The notes under the pieces are model-generated. The model was not told where the DNA came from, did not search any database, and was given only the letters and a program-made list of their open reading frames with translations. From Aspidiotus rigidus (Eukaryota; Arthropoda; Insecta; Hemiptera; Diaspididae), in the NCBI GenBank assembly GCA_035079385.1, contig JAVHKY010000071.1, forward strand, positions 2,048,001-2,112,000: 64,000 nucleotides of DNA, given 5' to 3'. Positions within the stretch are counted from its first letter, which is position 1. Each line of letters opens with the position of its first letter. This document shows, in pieces, positions 53,755 through 64,000 of the stretch. Both the position numbers and the translations under genes were made by a program.

Positions 53755-54622
53755 TAACTTTGAGGAAATGTATTCGCTTATCTCTCATTACGGCCGCAAA
53801 ATATCAAAATTAATGTCCAATTTGGTTTCAAGCAACCAACTTATTTAATTCATTATTTATAACCTTCATATTAGTTACTATGCAGTTGTATATTCATCAA
53901 CTTCTTTTATTTCTTTCCATCAATATTTCAACAAAATATTGTAGCACGGTAAAGTCGATTGTAATCTTTAAATGTTTGTATGACGCGCAAATGAACATAG
54001 CGTAGAAAAATAAAATTTTCCCCTGAAAGTGCCCTGAAACGATGAACGTAACGAGAAAATTTTCTAAGCATGAAGGTGCTGGGATGAAATACTTGCGCTA
54101 TAAAGCTTTCAATGTTGTGTGAGTTGCATATTTTATCAAATGTCTCTCGAGGACAATGACTTCGATTTAATTTATTTCGATAATTTTGTTCGAGTTCTTG
54201 AAAAACGTAGTGGCATCAAATAGAAGTCAAGTATTTCTAGCCCTGTGTTTCATTCTTAACCCCTAGTTATAGTTTTATAATTTTTTTTTTTAAAGATTTC
54301 TTCATTGAGGGTTTGTCTGGTACAAGGCTGACAGTGATATTAGCGCGCGTGCTTAGGCATCCCCTGGCGCTGTATGATTATTATCGTTGTAAATAACTAA
54401 CATTTACTAGACCAGCGTTTCTCAACTTGACCTGTGGTACGCGAGGCGATGAGAAAAATAATGAAAAGTATGTACCTAGAGTGCAGAAAAGTGGAGAAGC
54501 AAAACATGAAATTTAATGCACTCTACTGACGTATGACTTATCTGTAATGCTATATGACAAGTACCCTGTGCCAGGCTGGAAGAGGTTTCTGCACAGATCT
54601 CAGAACTCTTTGGCTTTTCATA
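53755..54622. other. Non-coding DNA downstream of CUTA
   Basis: Presumed CUTA 3' UTR at the start, with AATAAA near 54009. The rest is A+T-rich with no recognised element or gene. Confidence 0.4.
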
Positions 54623-55369
54623 GACCTTTTTCCTGTGATGTCACAAGTTATGCCTTAAGGCTGAACCTGCGGTCTGAGTGAACAACAAAAATGTAAACAA
54701 CTTTTTCTGCATTGAATTAACACAGTGAAAACGTTTAGTGGTTTTCCAAGTATTGTTACTAGAACAATTAAGATTCTATATAAGTATAGGTAATGACACG
54801 ACGCCATGATCGATCTATCGGTAGAACGAGCATGTTCAATTGCCTTCCGCGTAGCTAGGTGCAGCAACTGGTGTCAGATTTTGGAGTTTTACAAATTATC
54901 GCAAAATATTCTGAAGAAAAGGTCATCTGATAAGAAATTACAAGACAAGCAAATTTTATTCTCTTCATTTTTCCAAAAAAAAAAAAAAAAAAAAAAAACG
55001 ATAGTTTTTGAGATATCACTAGGTACACAGGCTCTTTTATGGCAATTCTGTGGAAAAGATCCATCATGTTGTTGTGTCATTACCTATACTTATAGAGCCT
55101 TAGAACAATAAAGGAAAAGTTATGGCTTAAAAGATCGATAAAAGCAGACTCGATGAGTCCAATTACCAAGATCTTTAAAAATCTACAATTTTTCAACTAT
55201 TGATTGTCTATAAATAACAACTCATTTTTTTCCTTATGGGAATACACGTGGATGAAATCCGTTGTTTACATTTTGCTTGTTCACTCGGTTTGGAGCCAGG
55301 GGAAAGGGGAACTGCTACAACAGCAGGTTAGCAGTGTTAGGTGAAGGTGCCGTTACCGGGAAAAAGGTC
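54623..55369. mobile_element. TA-target element, copy 2, with a nested MITE
   Basis: Ends GACCTTTTTCCTGTGATGTC and, inverted, GACCTTTTTCCCGGTAACG; TA on both sides (54621-54622 and 55370-55371). Homologous halves are shared with 35058-35983. The nested insertion here (54781-55092) is a different one from those in copy 1, so the two copies were hit independently. Confidence 0.78.
54781..55092. mobile_element. Nested MITE with TAAGTATAGGTAATGACAC ends
   Basis: About 312 bp, inverted ends over about 33 bp, TA on each side. An A-run of about 22 lies at 54977-54998. The 101-codon frame across it is chance. Confidence 0.7.
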
Positions 55370-55492
55370 TATTATCTAACAGTTCCTTAGTCCTTAGGGG
55401 AAATAGAAAACTGCTCAGATATTACTTTGCAACATACTCCCCCTTATAAATTGTTGTGAATCGACGCTGGCGCACCTACAATATGCCCAGTC

Positions 55493-55732
55493 CATTGACT
55501 ATACACGTATCAGACAAATACTCGCATTGTTAAAAAAGTTTTCACTTTCCTGAATACTACCACCAGAGTGTGCTGCGTGTTGAGACCTAGGTGTACGAGA
55601 GAGAAAAAGATGTTCTGTCTCTTTTACTCTACTGTTTAACACGCAGCACGCTCTGGTGGTAGTATCCAGCAAAATGAAAACTTTTTTAACAATGCGAGTA
55701 TTTCAATTTGTCTGGTACCTGTCTAGTCAATG
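55493..55732. mobile_element. CATTGACTATA-family foldback, copy in a GGACCGGGCA fragment
   Basis: Ends CATTGACTATACACG and TAGTCAATG; arms match 35203-35448 (AATACTCGCATTGTTAAAAA, then TACTACCACCAGAGTG). The sequence just before it (CTACAATATGCCCAGTC) is the right end of the GGACCGGGCA family, so one family inserted into another. Confidence 0.7.
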
Positions 55733-55889
55733 GACTGTGTTATTGTGACGTCAGACGTCACAACTATCGATAAGAGATCAATTTTGTCCATTTGGCATTT
55801 TGCTCCCATAAGAAATACATGTGGAGCAGAGATCACTACGCTACCAATTAAATATAAAAAAGGGAAAATTATAATTGTTCGGCAAAATA

Positions 55890-56592
55890 GAGTGTCAGTA
55901 CGACAACTTCTCTACGACAAAGTAGAGTGTCCATACGACATTTTATTAATTGTAATACGCCAGATCATATATGCGACAATTTAACGTATTAGAACGACAA
56001 TTTATTAGTACTTGTACGACACTAAAAAGTGTAGTCAGACAAAAGGGCGGATTTCACCGAATTTGTTCGCTTCAAGTGCAAAATATGGAAGATCAGCATG
56101 GCCAGTGGGTGCACTTGTCCCATGTTCAGCAAATCCAACACGTGCAAGCACTACCTGGGAATGAAAATCCGTCTCAAATTGGTGGTACCTCCCTTAGAAG
56201 CAAAATTAATACCACTTGGTCAAAAACATGTAAAAGGGGGTGGCCAGCTTTAGCGAAGCAGGCTCTACTTATTCAGTAACTTTTTTTAAATGTTTATTAA
56301 TTGATAAGTACATTTATTTGATACATTTCTGTATGAATTAGATCTGGCGATGTTCAGAAGTTTTTTTGTCGTTCTGGATGAATTACGCGAAGCATCTTTT
56401 TAATCGTGAAAATTCAATTTTTTGCCGTACCCAAGTTGGTGTACAATAATATTACTAGTCGTATAAGCCTACATTTTGTCGTGATTACATTCATTTGTCG
56501 TAATACATAAATTTCTGACGTACATTCATTTTGTTTGTCGTTAGTAAATTTATGCTGGCGTACAACCTATTATTTTTGTCGTGCTGACACTC
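55890..56592. mobile_element. CGACAA-rich element, TA target
   Basis: 703 bp, ends GAGTGTCAGTACGACAA and, inverted, GAGTGTCAGCACGACAAAA, TA on both sides (55888-55889 and 56593-56594). Arms repeat TACGACA about every 20-30 bp in one direction on the left and inverted on the right. The central frame (55971-56279) has no known domain. Confidence 0.75.
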
Positions 56593-56599
56593 TATAGTT

Positions 56600-57012
56600 G
56601 AAGACCTATCTGTACAAAGGGCGTCCGATCAATGTATTTCTTATGAGACGAACGCCCTTTGTACAGATAGGTCCTCAGTTGTAAGTAGACGCTACGTACG
56701 ACTACCACTCATTAGTCATTACCCAGAACGGCTGAACAAATGTGTTTCTATTATTAATCCATAACTCCGAAAAAAATGCTTCTAGAGAAAATTCAAAGAG
56801 AAGATAATTTGTTGTCCATAAAATTTCCTTTCCAACGAGCTGGGTAATATCAAAAAAATCTATAGTGCCAATCTCTAGTTATCGTTCATTGAAAATCACT
56901 AATTTATTGAAATTTAACATTGGCTCTTATGGGAGTTTTTCTTGTGTTTACGTTTTCTGCAATCAAGATGGTGGTCCATTATACCTACATCATATAGCGC
57001 CTTACTATACCC
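56600..57012. repeat. Hairpin and repeat patch related to 32.1-32.6 kb
   Basis: GACCTATCTGTACAAAGGGCG and its inverse bound a hairpin at about 56609-56672. 56750-56960 resembles 32090-32240 and 32500-32590. No gene. Confidence 0.55.
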
Positions 57013-57207
57013 CAAGGTGTTTGAAAAGAGGTGTGCTCAGTTCGATTGTAAACAAAACGCAACCCGCATGCACATTTAAAAATACATGGGACGCGGAACC
57101 AAGTGACGTCACCCGGTTCCGTTTTTACATTGTTTTAAATGGAGATCAGCTGATGTAGCGCCTTGTTGTTTACATTGAGCTGAGCACACCTCTTTTCAAA
57201 CACCTTG
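57013..57207. mobile_element. Foldback MITE with 9-bp duplication
   Basis: 195 bp, ends CAAGGTGTTTGAAAAGAGGT and inverse (28 bp). ACTATACCC on both flanks (57004-57012 and 57208-57216). A 9-bp duplication points to a Mutator-type or related transposase rather than hAT. Confidence 0.82.
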
Positions 57208-57258
57208 ACTATACCCTACTTTTACTATAGAATAGATAGATGTGTGTAACGAACTATA

Positions 57259-57452
57259 GTCCATTCCAGTTAAGAGTGTCAGTAAATCGATGGCAATGCG
57301 GTATCAGTGGCATGAAGGGAATTGCGAAATTCGCACTGAGAGAGTCGAGCAGCATGACGCTTCTCGTCTCTCATTGGCCGTGAAATTGACGCACCAGAAC
57401 TCACACGTTGTGGTCGCCTTTTGAATTAATGACACTCTTAACTGGAATGGAC
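57259..57452. mobile_element. TA-target MITE with GTCCATTCCAGTTAAGAG ends
   Basis: 194 bp, inverted ends of about 24 bp, TA at 57257-57258 and 57453-57454. Confidence 0.8.
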
Positions 57453-57492
57453 TATATCGAAGTTAGCGATCTTGTGTTTTTTTAGAGGTCTA

Positions 57493-57765
57493 TTGGGACC
57501 AGGCAGCGCTAGCGTCGCGCAAAAATTTCGAAGTTTTTAAAATCTTTCAAAAATATGTCCATCTAAAAGAAAATTTTCCGCTCTTCAATTTTGTTCCTTA
57601 CGAGTACACGCCTAAATTCATTATTTTTGGAGAAATTGGAGAAAAATCAAAAAATCACCTGTGGTTTTGAGTTACAATCACCGTTCGATCACCGTTCGCT
57701 TATCAGTATTTTCTATGTATTTTACACAGGCGACGCTAGCGAATCTACAATATGCCCGGTCCGAA
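57493..57765. mobile_element. GGACCGGGCA-family MITE, copy 3 (best preserved)
   Basis: 273 bp, ends TTGGGACCAGGCAGCGCTAG and, inverted, TTCGGACCGGGCA; CGACGCTAGCG lies near the right end. TA on both sides (57491-57492 and 57766-57767). Confidence 0.8.
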
Positions 57766-57880
57766 TAGGTGTGTATAATTTGTTATGTAATCTCGCATTT
57801 TCGTACTTCAGCAGGCTTAGGCCTGGTATTCACCTTCACCCAAGTTTACACCAACGAAACTATGGCACTATAGTACGATT

Positions 57881-58132
57881 GGTATGCGCATCTTAAATGT
57901 AAACAACGAAAATGAAGAAAAATGAAGAGGTTGCACCATCGATTACTGGACAAAAAATGAAAATTACGTAGTTGTTTAATTGGAAAACTGAAAGCAGAAT
58001 TGAATTCAGCTTTAAAAAATACACGAAATTGGACTATTTAAACTCAGAATATTTTCAATTTTTATTTTTTTGTTCGGTGCAACCTCTTCATTTTTCTTCA
58101 TTTTCGTTGTTTACATTTAAGATGCGCATACC
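57881..58132. mobile_element. Foldback element with arms of about 57 bp
   Basis: GGTATGCGCATCTTAAATGT at the left and its inverse at the right; arms are almost perfect through GAAGAGGTTGCACC. No clear target duplication. A separate short palindrome GGCGCGCCTTTGGCGCGCC lies just downstream at about 58164-58182. Confidence 0.7.
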
Positions 58133-58966
58133 TGCAGTTCCTTAGTACGATACTAGCAAGACGGCGCGCCTTTGGCGCGCCTCTTACGTTGTCACGTATT
58201 AATTTAATATTTTAGACATTTCATTTCTCCTTATTTTTTGGAATTAAAAAATGTATTTTTTTTTTTTTTTTGATACTTGTGTCATCTGAATTTTCAAATA
58301 TTTCTTCATATTGCCTATCACTCATAACAAAACAGAAGAAGTAAGGAATTGTCAATGAATAATTGACATAAGACAAAACAAATTTTTTATGGAGAACATG
58401 TGAATACAGGAATAATTTTTAATAACCTCGGTAAATAATGTAGAAATTCCTATTCTGGAAAATAATGGAAAAAAAAAATAATAAAAAATAACAGAAATTC
58501 TGTAGATAACTTTTCTCTGGACCTGTATTCAAAATTTTTGCGCAAACTCTCCATCTTTTTCAGTCTTCTACATCTATCTCCCCTAATTATCCGTACCGTA
58601 ATAATTGATTCTACGTGTCGTCTTCCTGCAATCTGCAAATGAATAGAAGAAAAAGGTTTTGATTCTAAGATTAGTTGATTCATTTTCTCATTTCGCTTTC
58701 ACTTTTTCTTCTCAAGGTCCTTAATATATTCTTTCGGGTCCACTCACCTCCAGCTAACAGTTATTTTTGACGTCGAGTCCGTATTTTTGTAATTCACTAT
58801 TCTGTAAGTATTCTTCTGTCAGATCGTGATGACGTCAAGTCCTTCTCCAGTTTATAATCCAAGTCAACTACCTACCAATTTAAATTAAGTTTTAATTGGC
58901 AACCTTTTCTATAGGGGGGTTCTTGAAAATTGTGATGTCTTGTCATTTGCCAAGAACAATCGTTAA

Positions 58967-59270
58967 GGGTATGCTCTACCTTCAATGAAATGGTAACTTG
59001 GAATACCTCTCAGGAGACTAATATAGCACAGAATGCGATGAAACTTTGGAAATTTATTGTTTGAGGTTACAGAAATACCGCTAATTGGTTCTGAGCGCGT
59101 AATATCCATAATTATTTTTTACAATTTCCAATATACACTACTTGTAAACTAATTAGCGGTATTTCTGTAACCTTGAACAATAAAACTCCGAAGTTTCATC
59201 GCATTCTGTGCAATATTAGACTCCTGAGAGGTATTCCAAGTTACCATTTCATCGAAGGTAGAGCATACCC
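58967..59270. mobile_element. GGGTATGCTCTACC-family MITE, short form
   Basis: 304 bp, ends GGGTATGCTCTACCTTC and inverse, with a long near-perfect foldback (GGTTACAGAAATACCGCTAA and inverse). TTAA lies on the left but AGTT on the right. Present in copy A only of the tandem duplication. Confidence 0.72.
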
Positions 59271-59274
59271 AGTT

Positions 59275-59600
59275 TTTTCAATTCCTCCTCCTGTCATATA
59301 AATGTTGAAAATCAAAATTCCATATTCCTCTCTCATCATATATAGCTTGAAAATTAAAATTATCCCACGATACCCTCTTGTCATAATTGTATAGCTCGAC
59401 AAAATTTTTTCAACTCATCTGGTGGTTTAATGTTTTCCAAGATCCTCTCCTGTCATACATAGCTCAATTCCCATAGTGTTTCAAATGTTTTTAAATCTGA
59501 CTCATTTGATAGAAAACATTTTTCCTAACCCCCGTCTATCATATACAGCTTAAAATTCCTAATTTTTCCAATTTTTCCGATTCCCTCCAGCTTTAGTTAG
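59275..59600. repeat. Minisatellite-like repeats (TCATATATAGCT units)
   Basis: About six imperfect units with CCTCTCATCATATATAGCTT-like cores; the inverse of the units at 41216-41460. Part of the array persists in copy B at 61675-61870. Confidence 0.55.
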
Positions 59601-60953
59601 CTCAATTTTAGAAAGTTTATCAAATCCAACCCGTTTTTTTGGGACTTTAATTTTGAATTCAATTCTCAATATTGAAATCAATCCATCCCATAGAAGAGGA
59701 TCGGTGAATTCCTTGTTTAACTTTGTTTAACGCCATTGTTTTTCATTATAACTTTCAATTCAACTTTTTTGGTTGAATAATATAATCCTGATTAAAATCT
59801 TCATTATAATATTCATTTAGTCAACATCCCTGCGGTATCGCTCCCTCTATTTTTCCCGAATACACGTCTCTCACATTAGGTTTCAGCTTATAATTTCCAA
59901 CCCCATCTCAAGAATAAAACACACCCACACATTCTTCATACTCCATCATTTACTTAATCATCAGAAACTTTTATTCGGATTTTGGTTGACATCAGTTATC
60001 CTCAATACAATGAAACTACTTGCACGCTTAAAAACTTCACTCTCTCACCTAAAATTATTACTGACTATATTTCAGAAGAATTACACACTTGTAACTTAGA
60101 AATTTATGTCAATAGTCAATTTATAGGAGTTAAAAATTTAAAAACAAAAAGGGCAAAAATTTGAAAATCAACAAACCAATATAAAATTAAACTAAAAAAT
60201 ATAAAGTTTATAAAATAAAATTAAACAAAAGTCAAAAATAGTCGAAAAATTCCCAAGGTTAGGTAGTGGAGCAGCAATGGCTTCATACAACTTATTCTCA
60301 CTTGCACAATGCAAATAATGATAAATATTCATTGTAATATCGACACTATTAGGCCTATATATGCCGGCTGGATTATAAAATAGATTGAACGATTCCCAAA
60401 ATAATAAATCGAATTCCTTTAGAATGGATAAAGAGTAATTTGCTGAAATTGTTGACAAAGAGCATAGATTAGTAGTACCTATGAACATCTAGGTCAGGAA
60501 TAATTTAATCCAGTAAAAGAAGTATAAACACGAACAGCAATAATCTTGAATCCAAAATGAAAAAACGAAGTGAAGACCTTCTATAGATTAGTTTACAAAT
60601 CACAACAGAAATGAATTCGAAAGCTATAATAAATTCGAAATTCGAATAAATAATAATTATTAATTCGAATAATGTTCATCGACATTAATTTGTTACCTAC
60701 TACTACAACTACAATTAACAATAAAAATTCGTCTTCAATCTTTGACTATTTATCATAGGTAGGACGATAAATAGTCAAAGTCTTCAATGTACGTATGTAC
60801 ACGTCAACCATTTGTTTTCAAAATGTTCCGGCACTGATGAGAAAATGAGAAAGACGGTCGCTACGCACCATCAGGCGGATCGAAAAAAGCCAAAAAACAA
60901 TTCGTCGGCCGTTTAGTGATAAGTAGTGATAGCATCGCTTTAGTAATATAGAT

Positions 60954-61084
60954 TTTTGAAAGTAGTCGTCAACCATTTCCACAATGTTCCGGCATTGAGA
61001 AAATGAGAAACAGGCGGATCGAAAAAGCCAAAAAACAATTTGTCGGCCGTTTAGTGATAAGTAGTGATAGCATCGCTTTAGTAA
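60954..61084. repeat. Third short copy of the duplication end unit
   Basis: Resembles 60829-60953 (AATGTTCCGGCA, CAGGCGGATCGAAAAAGCC, GCATCGCTTTAGTAAT). It sits at the junction of copies A and B, so the 120-bp end unit exists three times (also 63119-63253). Confidence 0.75.
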
Positions 61085-63253
61085 TGTCATCTGAATTTTC
61101 AAATATTTCTTCATATTGCCTATCACTCATAACAAAACAGAAGAAGTAAGGAATTGTCAATGAATAATTGACATAAGACAAATCAAATTTTTTATGGAGA
61201 ACATGTAAATACAGGAATAATTTTTAATAACCTCGGTAAATAATGTAGAAATTGCTATTCTGGAAAATAATGGAAAAAAAAAATAATAAAAAATAACAGA
61301 AATTCTGTAGATAACTTTTCTCTGGACCTGTATTCAAAATTTTTGTGCAAACTCTCCATCTTTTTCAGTCTTCTACATCTATCTCCTCTAATTATCCGTA
61401 CCGTAATAATTGATTCTACGTGTCGTCTTCCTGCAATCTGCAAATGAATAGAAGAAAAAGGTTTCGATTCTAAGATTAGTTGATTCATTTTCTCATTTCT
61501 CTTTCACTTTTTCTTCTCAAGGTCCTTAATATATTCTTTCGGGTCCACTCACCTCCAGCTAACAGTTATTTTTGACGTCGAGTCCGTATTTTTGTAATTC
61601 ACTATTCTGTAAGTATTCTTCTGTCAGATCGTGATGACGTCAAGTCCTTCTCCAGTTTATAATCCAAGTCAACCCTCTTGTCATAATTGTATAGCTCGAT
61701 GTACAAAATTTTTTCAATTTCAACTCATCTGGTGGTTCAATGTTTTCCAAGATCCTCTCCTGTCATACATAGCTCAATTCCCATAGTGTTTCAAATGTTT
61801 TTAAATCTGACTCATTTGATAGAAAACATTTTTCCTAACCCCCGTCTATCATATACAGCTTAAAATTCCTAATTTTTCCAATTTTTCCGATTCCCTCCAG
61901 CTTTAGTTAGCTCAATTTTAGAAAGTTTATCAAATCCAACCCGTTTTTTTGGGACTTTAATTTTGAATTCATTTCTCAATATTGAAATCAATCCATCCCA
62001 TAGAAGAGGATCGGTGAATTCCTTGTTTAACTTTGTTTAACGCCATTGTTTTTCATTATAACTTTCAATTCAACTTTTTTGGTTGAATAATATAATCCTG
62101 ATTAAAATCTTCATTATAATATTCATTTAGTCAACATCCCTGCGGTATCGCTCCCTCTATTTTTCCCGAATACACGTCTCTCACATTAGGTTTCAGCTTA
62201 TAATTTCCAACCCCATCTCAAGAATAAAACACACCCACATATTCTTCATACTCCATCATTTACTTAATCATCAGAAACTTTTATTCGGATTTTGGTTGAC
62301 ATCAGTTATCCTCAATATAATGAAACTACTTGCACGCTTAAAAACTTCACTCTCTCACCTAAAATTATTAGTGACTATATTTCAGAAGAATTACACACTT
62401 GTAACTTAGAAATTTATGTCAATAGTCAATTTATAGGAGTTAAAAATTTAAAAACAAAAAGGGCAAAAATTTGAAAATCAACAAACCAATATAAAATTAA
62501 ACTAAAAAATATAAAGTTTATAAAATAAAATTAAACAAAAGTCAAAAATAGTCGAAAAATTCCCAAGGTTAGGTAGTGGAGCAGCAATGGCTTCATACAA
62601 CTTATTCTCACTTGCACAATGCAAATAATGATAAATATTCATTGTAATATCGACACTATTAGGCCTATATATGCCGGCTGGATTATAAAATAGATTGAAC
62701 GATTCCCAAAATAATAAATCGAATTCCTTTAGAATGGATAAAGAGTAATTTGCTGAAATTGTTGACAAAGAGCATAGATTAGTAGTACCTATGAACATCT
62801 ATCATAGGTCAGGAATAATTTAATCGAGTAAAAGAAGTATAAACACGAACAGCAATAATCTTGAATCCAAAATGAAAAAACGAAGTGAAGACCTTCTACA
62901 GATTAGTTTACAAATCACAACAGAAATGAATTCGAAAGCTATGATAAATTCGAAATTCGAATAATGTTCATCGACATTAATTTGTTACCTACTACTACAA
63001 CTACAATTTTAACAATAAAAATTCGTCTTCAATCTTTGACTATTTATCATACGTAGGACGATAAATAGTCAAAGTCTTCAATGTACGTATGTACACGTCA
63101 ACCATTTGTTTTCAAAATGTTCCGGCACTGATGAGAAAATGAGAAACACGGTCGCTAGTCGCTACACACCATCAGGCGGATCGAAAAAGCCAAAAAACAA
63201 TTCGTCGGCCGTTTAGTGATAAGTAGTGATAGCTTCGCTTTAGTAATATAGAT
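61085..63253. repeat. Segmental tandem duplication, copy B
   Basis: 2169 bp. Compared with copy A it lacks 58868-59382 and has small changes only, for example at 61688-61720. It ends 50 bp before the ZNHIT3 start. Confidence 0.85.
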
Positions 63254-63303
63254 ACGAAACTATATTACAATAATAATATTATTGTGATATTTCTGTTTCC
63301 ATC

Positions 63304-63910
63304 ATGAAATGTCTTGTTTGTGAGAATGATCTTTCGAAATATAAATGCCCTAATTGTAAAATATCATAGTGCGTACAATATTGACAACTAAATGATTCAT
63401 CTCGCTTGTTTGAAAGATACTCGTCATTTGACTTTTGTCTCTTCTAGTTGTTCCTTGAAATGCTGGAGAATTCACCGCGATCAACAGTGTGAGAAATTCG
63501 ATGATGATGTGTCACGGTTGAGTGGAAAAAGCACGTTGGAATATTACTCGTTTTCAACAACCGATACGGTTGCGTCTGAGACACTGAAACTGCTAGGTAG
63601 GTCATTATATTCTTTTTTCAAAAACTCACACGTATATTGCGCGAATGAAACGTTGTTACCTCTGTCCCAGATATTCCGTACAAGGACTTCATTTCATTTT
63701 CTCTTTTCATTTCTTGCAGAAGAAAATCAAGGTGTTCGTGAAACATTGTACAACCCTCACACTCGTAACATTTTGGATCTCATCGATAAGTCGAATGATC
63801 CTTCAAGTGTTCTCAGAGATGCCATGCAAGAACCTATATTTGTTAAATTTGTTGAAGAGTGTTTGAAAGTCGTTCAGCGAGAGGAACAGAATTTTTCAAA
63901 CGACAGCTGA
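63304..63910 (+). CDS. ZNHIT3: Zinc-finger HIT domain protein 3
   Basis: Three exons, 405 nt, 134 aa (human about 155): 63304-63368, 63448-63596, 63720-63910. Splices are CATA|GTGCGT..TTCTAG|TTGTTC and CTAG|GTAGGT..TTGCAG|AAGAA, all in phase. ZNHIT3 partners NUFIP1 in box C/D snoRNP assembly; the zf-HIT fold binds two zinc ions. The finger at the N-terminus is complete once spliced: CLVC, CPNC, then YCSLKC, HRDQQC. The C-terminal helical domain shows the family pattern (NPHTRNILDLID, AMQEPIFVKFVEECL). The unspliced frame 63392-63910 would lose the finger and gain 41 intron-encoded residues, which supports the intron model. Confidence 0.93.
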
Positions 63911-63962
63911 TTGTCTAAATGTCCAGATAGTAAGCATATTTCTTAATGTCATATAAGACTCG

Positions 63963-64000
63963 ATGGATAATGCTCAAGATATCGAAGAACCAATAGTAGA
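63963..64000 (+). CDS. Possible start of the next gene (partial)
   Basis: ATG at 63963 opens an acidic frame (MDNAQDIEEPIV) running off the window end. It lies only 52 bp after the ZNHIT3 stop on the same strand, so it might also be ZNHIT3 3' UTR. Too short to identify. Confidence 0.25.
   Translation, partial: MDNAQDIEEPIV

Larger units (their letters stand above)
58280..60953. repeat. Segmental tandem duplication, copy A
   Basis: 2674 bp, matching copy B (61085-63253) at about 98-99 percent by eye. Copy A has an extra block of about 515 bp (58868-59382) holding the 58967-59270 MITE. Matching open frames in both copies (58450-58683 and 61255-61488 minus; 59982-60164 and 62292-62474 plus; 60192-60488 and 62502-62798 minus) are not recognised. 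Two minus-strand ones follow acceptor-like sites (TTCATTTGCAG at 58631, CAATTTCAG at 60443), so an unidentified spliced minus-strand gene is possible. Confidence 0.85.

Noticed and set aside
54855..55111. Frames of 63-101 codons across the A-run at 54977
   Set aside because: They run through a homopolymer inside a nested MITE and encode a Phe or Lys run.
1..64000. CRISPR arrays, tRNA or rRNA genes, riboswitches
   Set aside because: No regularly spaced identical repeats of CRISPR type, and no tRNA arms or rRNA-like stretches noticed. Tandem repeats found are adjacent units within eukaryotic mobile DNA.

Overview
The window looks like a piece of an insect (arthropod) nuclear genome. It is A+T-rich. 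Its host genes have compact introns, most of them 55-125 nt, with GT..AG ends. The conserved genes are animal genes, and the transposable elements (Polinton, copia, LINE, IS630/Tc1-mariner, hAT-like MITEs) are typical of insects. I favour a hemipteran-type genome, but the sequence alone does not settle the order. There is no bacterial or plasmid character.

Host genes that I recognise: LIN37 (MuvB/DREAM subunit, minus strand, 28862-29912, 5 exons), INTS2 (Integrator subunit 2, minus strand, 42414-47582, 17 exons, 1142 aa), CUTA (plus strand, 52687-53754, 6 exons, 111 aa) and ZNHIT3 (zinc-finger HIT protein, plus strand, 63304-63910, 3 exons, 134 aa). I rebuilt all exon chains by hand from splice sites and reading-frame phase, and each closes in frame. 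A possible next gene starts at 63963.

The left 25 kb is dominated by one large nested transposon. A Polinton/Maverick-like element spans 2703-25507. It begins with AG, ends with CT, has terminal inverted repeats of about 0.86 kb, and is flanked by a perfect 6-bp duplication, TACACG. It carries a broken, truncated protein-primed-type DNA polymerase B (7016-8531) and fragments of other ORFs. Into it were inserted a TA-target MITE (in the left TIR), a Copia retrotransposon (8532-17648) that itself contains a nearly intact LINE (about 10522-15140), and a DD82E IS630/Tc1-mariner element (about 17648-20503) whose 458-aa transposase looks intact once a 73-nt intron is removed. A spliced gene of unknown function (201 aa, 20699-23068) also lies inside the Polinton boundaries; its second intron is mostly a MITE nested within another MITE.

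From 30 to 41 kb and from 48 to 58 kb the DNA between genes is a dense patchwork of short non-autonomous elements. Many have exact target-site duplications that I could read: 8 bp (hAT-like), 9 bp, TA and TTAA. Several families occur twice or three times in the window, some copies are nested, and two neighbouring elements share a triplicated 8-bp target. At 58.3-63.25 kb a 2.2-2.7 kb segment is tandemly duplicated just upstream of ZNHIT3. The remaining stretches are A+T-rich, with minisatellite-like repeats or nothing I can name.
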